A DNA stretch of 6,913 bases. It comes from Alistipes sp. (GTDB lineage: Bacteria; Bacteroidota; Bacteroidia; Bacteroidales; Rikenellaceae). The DNA is taken from contig JAGBYV010000142.1 in assembly GCA_017628595.1 (NCBI GenBank), positions 1 to 6,913 of the forward strand, read 5' to 3'. The notes under the pieces were generated by a model. It did not search any database. It saw only the letters and a program-made list of their open reading frames with translations, and was not told the origin of the DNA. The translations under genes and the position numbers were made by a program. Below, piece by piece: positions 1 through 6,362 of this stretch (position 1 is its first letter; every line of letters starts with the position of its first letter).

Positions 1-782
1 AGAGCACCACTGTGAAGGTGGGCAAGATCATCGCCGTAGCCTCGGGTAAGGGCGGCGTAGGTAAATCAACCGTAACGGCCAACCTCGCCCTCACGCTTCG
101 TAATATGGGTTACCGCGTGGGTGTTCTGGATGCCGACATCTATGGCCCTTCGCAGCACAAGATGTTCGGCGTGGAGGATTATCTGCCCGATGCAGTGCAG
201 GAGGATGGCAACGACTACATCGTACCTGCCCAGAGCATGGATATCGAGCTGATGTCGATCGGCTTTTTCATCAACCCCAACGATGCGCTGATGTGGCGCG
301 GTGCGATGGCTACAAACGCCCTGAAGCAGCTCCTGCACCAGACGATGTGGGGCGGCCTGGATTTCCTCTTGATTGATATGCCTCCCGGAACGGGCGATAT
401 TCATCTGACGATGATCTCGGAGATCAAGATGGATGGTGCCGTGATCGTATCTACACCTCAGCAGGTGGCAGTAGCCGATGTGGTGCGTGGCGTGGAGATG
501 TTCCGCCACGAGCAGGTGGCAGTGCCCGTACTGGGTGTTGTGGAGAATATGGCGTGGTTCACACCCAAGGAGTTGCCCGACAACAAGTATTACATCTTTG
601 GTCAGGGCGGTGCCAAGCGCTATGCCGCCGAGGCAGGCGTGCCGTTCCTTGGCGAGATACCTCTGATTCAGACCATCATGGAGGGTGGCGAGTGCGGAAC
701 ACCGACGGTGGAGACCGATTCGGATGTGGAGCGTTACTACCGCCTTGTGGCCGAGCGCATGATATCGGAACTCTTCAAATAG
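1..782 (+). CDS. mrp: Mrp/NBP35-family P-loop ATPase (Fe-S cluster carrier), 5' end cut off by window edge
   Basis: This is a cytoplasmic MinD/ParA-like ATPase of the Mrp/ApbC/NBP35 family, known to bind and pass on Fe-S clusters. Counting from the GTG at 12, the deviant Walker A motif GKGGVGKST is at residues 12-20, the switch I segment LDADIYGPS at 39-47, and the Walker B/switch II segment IDMPPGTGD at 121-129. VENMAWF at 177-183 is the family's C-terminal signature. The frame is open to the left edge (S-T-T precede the GTG), and Bacteroidales homologues carry an N-terminal MIP18-like (DUF59) domain of about 100 residues. I therefore infer that the gene begins outside the window and that the GTG at 12 is not the start. 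The usual CxxC after ENM is absent: [11 protein letters not shown] stands there and the visible part has a single Cys (C228). The stop is TAG at 780-782, followed by a terminator hairpin. The family assignment is firm; the Fe-S role is inferred from the family. Confidence 0.93.
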   Translation, partial: STTVKVGKIIAVASGKGGVGKSTVTANLALTLRNMGYRVGVLDADIYGPSQHKMFGVEDYLPDAVQEDGNDYIVPAQSMDIELMSIGFFINPNDALMWRGAMATNALKQLLHQTMWGGLDFLLIDMPPGTGDIHLTMISEIKMDGAVIVSTPQQVAVADVVRGVEMFRHEQVAVPVLGVVENMAWFTPKELPDNKYYIFGQGGAKRYAAEAGVPFLGEIPLIQTIMEGGECGTPTVETDSDVERYYRLVAERMISELFK

Positions 783-803
783 AGCATTTAGTATAAAAAA
801 GAG

Positions 804-836
804 AGGCTGTTCCCCAATGGAGAACAGCCTATTTTT
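804..836. terminator. Bidirectional intrinsic terminator between convergent genes
   Basis: AGGCTGTTC (804-812) pairs perfectly with GAACAGCCT (822-830). Two more C-G pairs are possible inside (814-815 with 819-820). On the + strand the stem is followed by T5 (832-836), suited to ending the mrp transcript. Read on the minus strand it is followed after three bases by a T6 run (complement of 795-800), so it could also end the esterase transcript, whose stop lies about 60 bases away. Confidence 0.8.
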
Positions 837-892
837 ATGCTTAATGGTGACAGAGGCTAACGTAACGCCAAAATCACCCTTTCAGGCGCGTT

Positions 893-2053
893 TTACTTGA
901 ACAACAGACGACCGAATGTGTTCAGATAGTGACGCCAGTTGCTCCAGGTGTGACCACCACCATTGATATACATTGTGTGGGGCATATCCAGACGAGTAAG
1001 CATCTGATCCATTACCTGTGTGCCAGGATAAGCGAAGTCAGCGTTACCGCAACCTACCCAGTAGAGCTTATAACCAGCCTTCTTGATACCCTGCAAAGCA
1101 GCTACAGCCTCCTCAGAATCACGCATACCGCAGCTCATGGGGCAGATGTAGTCGAACAAATCGGGATACAAGCCAGTAACAGCAGTTGTGTGGCCACCAC
1201 CCATTGAGAGACCTGCAACGGCACGTGAAGCCTTGTTAGCCTTTACGCGGAAGTGCTTCTCAACGTAGGGGATGATATCCTTAGCAAGTGAGTGAACGTA
1301 AGCATTAGCCTCGGCACGACCCTCCTTTACAGCGAGCTTCAAAGGCGAAGCAGCCTGCTGAGTGGGGTTACCGTTGGGCATTACAACGATCATAGGCACA
1401 GCTAGACCCTTCTCAATGAGGTTGTCCATAATCTGGCAAGCGCGACCCATGTTGCTCCATGCGTCCTCGTCGCCACCACCACCGTGCAACAGATAGAGTA
1501 CGGGGTACTTTGTCTTGGCGTTCTTGGGATCGTCATAACCGTAGGGAGTGTAAACATACATACGGCGGTTCAGACCCAATGAGGGGCTGTCGTACCATAC
1601 CTTTGTAAGGTTACCACGCTGGTTAGCCTCGAAATAGTTCTCGGTGAACTCGCCCGGCACGATCAGGATGCTCAGGTAACGGTTACCGTCGCGCTGCTGC
1701 ATTACGTTGCTCGGATCGTTTACTGCTACGCCGTCAACGATGAAGTTGTAGGTGTAGAGCTCGGGTGCGGGCATATCGATAGTGTACTCCCATACGCCCT
1801 GAGCGTTGCGAGTCATGTCGGCTGTGATGGGCACCTCGTTCTCGCGACCATTAACAGTAACCTTCTGTGTAGGCATAAAACCACCAGTGATCTGCACGCG
1901 TGTAGCGTAAGATGCAGCCAGACGGAAGGTGATCTTACCATCCTTAATCTCGGGAGAGGCGGTGCTGCCTGTACCAACAAAGTTTGCCAACTCCTGTGCG
2001 CCAAGGCTCAGCGAGAGCATCAACGCTGCTGTGAATAGTAGAAGTTTTTTCAT
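893..2053 (-). CDS. Secreted esterase, alpha/beta hydrolase of the esterase D / feruloyl-esterase-like family with N-terminal Ig-like (CBM48/E-set) domain
   Basis: This 386-residue exported hydrolase starts with a Sec signal peptide: MKK, a hydrophobic run at residues 4-17, then LGA|Q, with likely cleavage after A19. Residues about 25-135 form a beta-sandwich of the E-set/CBM48 type (GVWEYTIDMPAPELYTYNF at 86-104, DGVAVNDPSN at 107-116). Residues about 145-386 form an esterase D-like alpha/beta hydrolase. The oxyanion-hole segment LLHGGGGDEDAW is at 188-199 and the nucleophile elbow GLSMGG at 281-286 gives Ser283. The probable acid is Asp339 (GCGNADF) and the probable catalytic His is His368 (GGGHTWSNW). 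In Bacteroidales this architecture is common in enzymes that remove acyl or feruloyl groups from plant polysaccharides, but the substrate cannot be read here and no SusC/D or glycoside hydrolase gene lies beside it. No lipobox Cys is present, so a periplasmic or secreted soluble protein is likely. The ATG at 2053 fits the signal peptide and lies about 27 bases from a clear promoter. Confidence 0.9.
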   Translation of the reverse strand: MKKLLLFTAALMLSLSLGAQELANFVGTGSTASPEIKDGKITFRLAASYATRVQITGGFMPTQKVTVNGRENEVPITADMTRNAQGVWEYTIDMPAPELYTYNFIVDGVAVNDPSNVMQQRDGNRYLSILIVPGEFTENYFEANQRGNLTKVWYDSPSLGLNRRMYVYTPYGYDDPKNAKTKYPVLYLLHGGGGDEDAWSNMGRACQIMDNLIEKGLAVPMIVVMPNGNPTQQAASPLKLAVKEGRAEANAYVHSLAKDIIPYVEKHFRVKANKASRAVAGLSMGGGHTTAVTGLYPDLFDYICPMSCGMRDSEEAVAALQGIKKAGYKLYWVGCGNADFAYPGTQVMDQMLTRLDMPHTMYINGGGHTWSNWRHYLNTFGRLLFK

Positions 2054-2073
2054 AGTATAAAGAGTTTAGGTTA

Positions 2074-2087
2074 GTAACACTTGTTAC
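2074..2087. promoter_or_regulatory. Palindrome at the predicted esterase transcription start (possible operator)
   Basis: GTAACA (2074-2079) and TGTTAC (2082-2087) form a perfect 6+6 inverted repeat with a 2-base spacer. It touches the last base of the -7 box and spans the expected start site, where a bound regulator would block transcription. No regulator gene is nearby, so the role is inferred from position only. Confidence 0.4.
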
Positions 2088-2117
2088 AAATCTACACAAA
2101 AAAATGCACACTGCAAT
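2087..2117 (-). promoter_or_regulatory. Bacteroidota-type promoter of the esterase gene
   Basis: Read on the minus strand, ATTG (2117-2114) is followed by 19 bases and then TAGATTTG (2094-2087). The latter is an exact match to the phylum's -7 element TAnnTTTG, and the former matches three of four bases of the -33 TTTG. Transcription would start near 2080, giving a leader of about 27 bases without a Shine-Dalgarno site, which is normal for this phylum. Confidence 0.72.
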
Positions 2118-2135
2118 AGCATAATGTGCATTTTT
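2098..2135. terminator. Terminator of the pcrA-type helicase transcript (hairpin usable on both strands)
   Basis: An 11-bp perfect stem is formed by 2100-2110 and 2125-2135 (core TGCACA/TGTGCA flanked by A5/T5), with a 14-base loop that can fold a further 3-bp TGC/GCA stem. On the minus strand it ends in T7 (complement of 2098-2104), 25 bases past the helicase stop codon. The loop and left arm overlap the -33 region and spacer of the esterase promoter. Confidence 0.72.
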
Positions 2136-2159
2136 CCATCAAAACTGATATATTTTTCG

Positions 2160-4625
2160 CTAAAGTTTCTGCAATTTGGCAAATTTTGCCAATAGGGTCT
2201 TCTCGCCGTACTGTCCGAAATCGACCACCACCTTATGGTCCGTGGCCATCATCTCCACACGGCGCACCACACCGACGCCAAACTTCGGATGCTCCACCCT
2301 GTCGCCCACGGCATAGGGGCAGGCTCCTAGTGGCGTACTCGAAGCCGGGGTTGAACTTACACGCTTCAGTCCCTCGGTAGAGCGAGGCTCGACGGGTGCT
2401 ACGATGCGGGGATCGGGCTTCTGCGCACCCTGCTCGCGCTTTTGCTGGAAGCGTACATCGAAGCGACGACGCAACTCCTCGATAGCCGTGCGGCCATCAC
2501 GACGCTCCTCTGTGCGCTGGGCTGCAGGCTTCGGACCTCCATAGCCGCCACGCGAGAATGAGCCCATACGACCCGAGAATCCTTCGCCCTCGCCCTCGGC
2601 AGCACGGGGCGGACGAGCCGAAAGATCCTCGTCGCAATCTACATAGCGCGGATCAATCTCACGAAGGAAGCGGCTGGGCTGGCTGAACTCCATATTTCCC
2701 CACTTAAAGCGCATATCGCAGTACGAAAGCGTAGCCTCCTTCTTGGCGCGCGTGAGAGCAACGTAGAAGAGTCGGCGCTCCTCCTCAAGACCATCCGCCG
2801 ACTCCATAGCTCGCTCCGAGGGGAAGAGTTTATCCTCACAGCCGACAATATATATATACTTGTACTCCAAACCCTTAGACGAGTGTACGGTCATCAGCGT
2901 TATGCGCTCATCGCCCTCGTCCTCCTTGTTGTCCATATCCGTAAGGAGCATAATATTCTGCAACCACTCCTCCACCGTAGGCTTCTGATCCTCCTCTCGC
3001 TCGCCCGCACGAATCTCCGCCTCGCACTGCTCCGAGAAGAGCTGCATCGAGTTCAGCAACTCCTCGATGTTCTCTATCGCACTCGTCGCCTCGGGGGTAC
3101 TCTCGGTGCGGTACTGCGCCAGAATACCTGTGCGTGAGGCGAGCTCCAGACCGAAGTCGTAGAGCGATTTCTCCTTACGCGTGAGCTGCAGCGAGCGGAT
3201 GAGATTCACAAACTCGGTCACCTTGCGGGCTATGGTGCGCTGCATCGGATCACCCAGCGTGGCAGCCTCGGCTACCAGTGCATCCACAGCCTCCCACATC
3301 GACTGACCTCGCTCGGCGGCGAGTTGCGCAATGCGGCTTATGGTGGTGTTGCCAATGCCTCGCAGCGGGTAGTTCACAACACGCTTGAATGCCTCGTCAT
3401 CCTTGTGATTGATCACCAGACGTATGTATGCCAGCACGTCCTTGATCTCCTTGTGGTCGTAGAACGACGAGCCCTTGTATATGCGGTAGGGCATTGCACG
3501 GCGCCTAAGCGCTGTCTCCACCACCGCCGACTGGTTGTTGGTGCGGTAGAGGATAGCCACCTCACCCCAGCCATCGCCCGTCTCGCGCAGACGGCTGCGT
3601 ATAGCCTCGGCAATCATATCGGCCTCCTCGCGGTCGGTATATCCGCGCAGGATCTGTATCTTGTCGCCCTTGTCACCCTCCGAGAAACACTTCTTCTCCA
3701 TACGGCGCGAGTTATGCTCGATCACGGAATTGGCCGCCTCGACAATGGTACGAGTGGAGCGGTAGTTCTGCTCCAGCTTATAGGTCTGCGCTGCGGGGTA
3801 GTCGTTGCGGAAGGAGAGGATATTCTCGATCTTCGCGCCACGGAACGAGTAGATGCTCTGCGCATCGTCACCCACAACGCACACCCTTCCGTGCAGCTGC
3901 GAGAGGCGACGGATGATGATATACTGGGCGAAGTTGGTATCCTGATACTCATCCACAAGGATATACTGGAACTGCTCCTGATAGCGGGCCAGCACATCGG
4001 GACAGTCGCGCAGCAGGACATTGGTCTGCAGCAGCAGATCGTCGAAGTCCATCGCTCCGTTCTGCTTGCAGCGGCGGCAATACTCCACATACACATCGCC
4101 AAAATGAGGTATCTGCGCCTGACGATCCTCAGCCGCATAGGTCGAGTTGGCTACGTAGGCTGCGGGCGTAACAAGACAGTTCTTGGCAAACGATATGCGC
4201 GAGAGAACCCTGGCGGGCTTATACTTGTCGTCGGCCAGATTCATCTCCTTGCAGATGGTCTTAATTAGGTTCTTGCAGTCCGAGGGCTCGTAGATGGTGT
4301 AAGAGTCGGTAAAGCCTATGCGCTCGGCGTTCTCACGAAGGATGCGCGAGAAGACCGAGTGGAATGTACCCATGCGTATGTAGCGTGCACGCGAGCCCAC
4401 CATCTGCTCGATGCGGGTACGCATCTGCTCGGCAGCCTTGTTGGTAAAGGTCAGTGCCAGAATATTATAGGGCTGCACGCCCTGCTCCAGCATATATGCT
4501 ATGCGCGAGGTCAACACTCGCGTCTTGCCCGAACCTGCACCCGCAATGATGAGCGATGGCTGCTCATAGTTTTCCACCGCCGCCCGCTGCTGCGGGTTCA
4601 GACCTTGAAGTATTGTCGATTCCAT
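2160..4625 (-). CDS. pcrA: ATP-dependent 3'-5' DNA helicase, PcrA/UvrD type (superfamily 1A)
   Basis: This is an 821-residue UvrD/Rep/PcrA helicase acting in nucleotide excision repair, replication-fork maintenance and transcription-coupled repair. All superfamily 1A motifs are intact: Q motif LNPQQRAAV (9-17), Walker A AGAGSGKT (28-35), motif II VDEYQDT (224-230), motif III VVGDDAQSIYSFRG (250-263), motif IV QNYRST (286-291), motif V TVHSSKGLEY (579-588) and motif VI ALTRAKK (623-629). After a Gly/Arg/Glu-rich linker (about 665-770), residues 772-818 (VGDRVEHPKFGVGVV onward) match the C-terminal Tudor-like domain that binds RNA polymerase in PcrA. I chose the ATG at 4625, which gives MESTILQGLNPQQ. 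A longer frame starting with TTG at 4652 adds nine residues not expected in the family and would run through promoter-like sequence. Length is slightly above the usual 720-780 because of the linker. The gene lies alone between two terminators. Confidence 0.95.
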   Translation of the reverse strand: MESTILQGLNPQQRAAVENYEQPSLIIAGAGSGKTRVLTSRIAYMLEQGVQPYNILALTFTNKAAEQMRTRIEQMVGSRARYIRMGTFHSVFSRILRENAERIGFTDSYTIYEPSDCKNLIKTICKEMNLADDKYKPARVLSRISFAKNCLVTPAAYVANSTYAAEDRQAQIPHFGDVYVEYCRRCKQNGAMDFDDLLLQTNVLLRDCPDVLARYQEQFQYILVDEYQDTNFAQYIIIRRLSQLHGRVCVVGDDAQSIYSFRGAKIENILSFRNDYPAAQTYKLEQNYRSTRTIVEAANSVIEHNSRRMEKKCFSEGDKGDKIQILRGYTDREEADMIAEAIRSRLRETGDGWGEVAILYRTNNQSAVVETALRRRAMPYRIYKGSSFYDHKEIKDVLAYIRLVINHKDDEAFKRVVNYPLRGIGNTTISRIAQLAAERGQSMWEAVDALVAEAATLGDPMQRTIARKVTEFVNLIRSLQLTRKEKSLYDFGLELASRTGILAQYRTESTPEATSAIENIEELLNSMQLFSEQCEAEIRAGEREEDQKPTVEEWLQNIMLLTDMDNKEDEGDERITLMTVHSSKGLEYKYIYIVGCEDKLFPSERAMESADGLEEERRLFYVALTRAKKEATLSYCDMRFKWGNMEFSQPSRFLREIDPRYVDCDEDLSARPPRAAEGEGEGFSGRMGSFSRGGYGGPKPAAQRTEERRDGRTAIEELRRRFDVRFQQKREQGAQKPDPRIVAPVEPRSTEGLKRVSSTPASSTPLGACPYAVGDRVEHPKFGVGVVRRVEMMATDHKVVVDFGQYGEKTLLAKFAKLQKL

Positions 4626-4629
4626 ACGA

Positions 4630-4657
4630 CAAAGATACAATGTATAATTCAAAATTA
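4630..4657 (-). promoter_or_regulatory. Candidate pcrA promoter: two overlapping -7-type boxes
   Basis: On the minus strand, TAATTTTG (4657-4650) and TATCTTTG (4637-4630) both match TAnnTTTG exactly. The first would leave a leader of about 18-20 bases before the ATG at 4625; the second would give an almost leaderless mRNA. Neither has a convincing TTTG at 19-21 bases upstream, so the assignment is tentative. Confidence 0.4.
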
Positions 4658-4714
4658 AGAATGCAAGATTTAGAATTATTTCCTGCGCAGCCTCCTTTGT
4701 CGTTTAACGTCCAC

Positions 4715-4750
4715 AAAAAAAGCGACCTCGGCAATCGCCGAAATCGCTTT
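4715..4750 (-). terminator. Intrinsic terminator of guaA
   Basis: On the minus strand, 26 bases after the guaA stop codon, a 14-pair stem forms between 4737-4750 and 4719-4732. It consists of AAAGCGA/TCGCTTT, two T-G wobble pairs and TCGGC/GCCGA, closed by a GATT loop, and is followed by a T7 run (complement of 4715-4721). It separates guaA from the pcrA gene downstream. Confidence 0.88.
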
Positions 4751-4775
4751 AATTATCTTATTTACTGATAGTTGC

Positions 4776-6083
4776 CTACTCCCACTCGATTGTTGCAGAG
4801 GGTTTGGGTGACATATCGTAGCATACGCGGTTAACGGTGGGAACCTCGTCGAGGATACGCTTGGTGATGCGGTCCAAGATCTCCCAGTCGATATGCTCGA
4901 TCGTAGCGGTCATCGCGTCGATAGTGTTCACGGCGCGGATGATCACGGGCCAGTCGTATGAGCGGGCGTTGTTACGCACACCTACTGACTTGAAGTCGGG
5001 CACAACGGTGAAGTACTGCCATACCTTCTTGTCAAGACCTGCCTTTGCAAACTCCTCGCGAAGGATAGCGTCAGACTCACGCACTGCCTCCAGACGATCG
5101 CGTGTGATAGCACCGAGGCAACGTACGCCAAGACCGGGACCGGGGAAGGGCTGACGGTAAACCATCTCGTAGGGAAGACCAAGCTCAACACCGCAAGCAC
5201 GTACCTCGTCCTTGAAGAGCTGCTTCAAAGGCTCCACCAGGCCGAACTTCATATCCTCGGGCAGACCACCTACGTTGTGGTGCGACTTAACCATCTTGGC
5301 AGTCTTGGTGCCGCTCTCCACGATGTCGGGATAGATAGTACCCTGACCCAGGAAGTCGATGCCGTCCAGCTTGCGTGCCTCCTCCTCGAATACGCGGATG
5401 AACTCCGAGCCGATGATCTTACGCTTCTGCTCGGGATCCTCAACGTTCTCGAGCTTTGTGAGGAAACGCTCCGTAGCGTCAACATAAACAAGGTTAGCGC
5501 AGAGCTGGTTGCGGAATACCTCAACAACATTCTCTGACTCGCCCTTACGCATCAGGCCATGATTTACGTGTACGCATACGAGGTTCTCACCGATAGCCTT
5601 CAACAAAAGCGCTGCTACAACCGATGAGTCAACACCACCCGAAAGTGCCAGAAGCACCTTCTTGTCGCCCACCTGCTGGCGGATGAGCTCCACCTGGTCG
5701 GCAACGAAGTTCTTCATATTCCAGTTGGCCTCAGCCTTGCAGGTATCGAATACGAACGACTTCAGGGCAACCTTGATAGCCTCCTCATCGTCCTTAAACT
5801 GCTCCATCTTAACCTCGCACTGTGCCTTGTCGTGGCCAGCTGCGATAACGGGGAAGCCTGCCTCGTAGATCTCGGGCAATACGTCGATCTCCACGCCGTC
5901 GATTACATTGTTGGGGCCACCATTGATGATCACACCCTTCACGTTAGGCAAAGCCTTGAGCTCTGCAGCTGTAATGTCGTGCGGATAGATCTCACTGTAC
6001 ACACCCAACGCACGAATGGCTCGAGCTACCACAGTGTTCTCGTGGCTACCCAAGTCCAAAATTACAATCATGTCCTGTTTCAT
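4776..6083 (-). CDS. guaA: GMP synthase with intact ATP-pyrophosphatase domain and degenerate, shortened glutamine amidotransferase domain
   Basis: GuaA converts XMP, ATP and an amino donor to GMP in the cytoplasm. The synthetase part is complete: PP-loop SGGVDSS at residues 148-154, GQGTIYPDIVES at 247-258, KSHHNVGGLPEDM at 266-278, RQPFPGPGLGVR at 310-321, and the canonical C-terminus KPSATIEWE at 427-435. The N-terminal domain starts normally (MIVILDLGS at 5-13, GVIINGGPNNV at 50-60) but then breaks down. Where class I amidotransferases have G-I-C-Y-G, this protein reads A-A-G-H-D (81-85), so the catalytic Cys is Gly83 by position. The FHPE-type His-Glu pair is absent, and the protein jumps to the last helix (about 103-115, VALKSFVFDTC). 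At 435 residues it is about 80 short of the usual 510-525, with no frameshift or stop. Glutaminase activity is therefore not expected; ammonia or a partner subunit would supply nitrogen. The start is the ATG at 6083; the ATG at 6071 (MIVILD) is an alternative. guaB lies upstream on the same strand but behind a terminator. Confidence 0.93.
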   Translation of the reverse strand: MKQDMIVILDLGSHENTVVARAIRALGVYSEIYPHDITAAELKALPNVKGVIINGGPNNVIDGVEIDVLPEIYEAGFPVIAAGHDKAQCEVKMEQFKDDEEAIKVALKSFVFDTCKAEANWNMKNFVADQVELIRQQVGDKKVLLALSGGVDSSVVAALLLKAIGENLVCVHVNHGLMRKGESENVVEVFRNQLCANLVYVDATERFLTKLENVEDPEQKRKIIGSEFIRVFEEEARKLDGIDFLGQGTIYPDIVESGTKTAKMVKSHHNVGGLPEDMKFGLVEPLKQLFKDEVRACGVELGLPYEMVYRQPFPGPGLGVRCLGAITRDRLEAVRESDAILREEFAKAGLDKKVWQYFTVVPDFKSVGVRNNARSYDWPVIIRAVNTIDAMTATIEHIDWEILDRITKRILDEVPTVNRVCYDMSPKPSATIEWE

Positions 6084-6317
6084 TGTCTTTTATATATTTT
6101 TTGAATTCTTATTCTATATCTCTTTGCTTCCCCTTTTTCTAAGGAAATTCTTACCTCACCACCCGCTCCTACGAAAATTCACAGATAGTAGGCTATTTTT
6201 TTGACAACCCAAGCATTCGCTATTTTTGAGGAAATTTTGATTTAAGACTCGCAGGCAATAGTGGGCCTATTGTCAAGAGTTGAGAAACAAAATTTTCCAA
6301 AAAGAGCAATGCTTTGT
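6084..6317 (-). promoter_or_regulatory. guaA upstream region (leader and promoter, no gene seen)
   Basis: About 235 A/T-rich bases between the guaB terminator and guaA contain no convincing coding sequence. On the minus strand TTG (6207-6205), 17 bases, then TATCTGTG (6187-6180) resembles the phylum's promoter. It has one mismatch in TAnnTTTG and a spacer about two bases short. It would give a leader of about 90 bases with a purine-rich stretch (about 6166-6118). A 6+6 inverted repeat lies further upstream at 6256-6272. I could not fold it into a known purine riboswitch. Confidence 0.4.
6256..6272. repeat. Perfect inverted repeat upstream of guaA (possible operator)
   Basis: CAATAG (6256-6261) and CTATTG (6267-6272) are perfect inverted copies with a 5-base spacer. 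The element lies about 50 bases upstream of the candidate -33 box of guaA and downstream of the guaB terminator, and no T-run follows, so it is not a terminator. A protein-binding role is only a suggestion. Confidence 0.3.
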
Positions 6318-6318
6318 C

Positions 6319-6356
6319 AAAAAAGGCTCGCGCGCTGCAAGAGCGTGGCGAGCCTT
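6319..6356 (-). terminator. Intrinsic terminator of guaB
   Basis: Seven bases after the guaB stop on the minus strand, AAGGCTCGC (6356-6348) pairs perfectly with GCGAGCCTT (6331-6323). Inside the loop a second stem CGCT/AGCG (6345-6342 with 6336-6333) can form. The hairpin runs into T6 (complement of 6319-6324). No T-run exists on the other side, so it acts on the guaB transcript only. Confidence 0.9.
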
Positions 6357-6362
6357 ATATAA

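Noticed and set aside
66..509. Open frame of 147 codons on the minus strand opposite mrp
   Set aside because: It is the shadow of a conserved ATPase gene. The His/Ile-rich translation has no family features and there is no promoter.
3324..4268. Open frame of 314 codons on the + strand opposite the helicase gene
   Set aside because: It is antisense to highly conserved helicase motifs. Its translation shows no recognisable domain, and the frame is open only because of the codon bias of the real gene.
4626..4652. Nine-residue N-terminal extension of PcrA from a TTG codon
   Set aside because: The ATG at 4625 gives the expected family start just before the Q motif. The extension would overlap promoter-like boxes.
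4776..6083. guaA as a pseudogene
   Set aside because: The frame is uninterrupted, the synthetase domain and C-terminus are fully conserved, and the gene has a proper terminator. The loss is limited to the amidotransferase domain.
6084..6317. Guanine or other purine riboswitch in the guaA leader
   Set aside because: I could not find the three-way junction or the conserved loop sequences of the purine class on the minus strand, and no expression-platform hairpin with a T-run precedes guaA.
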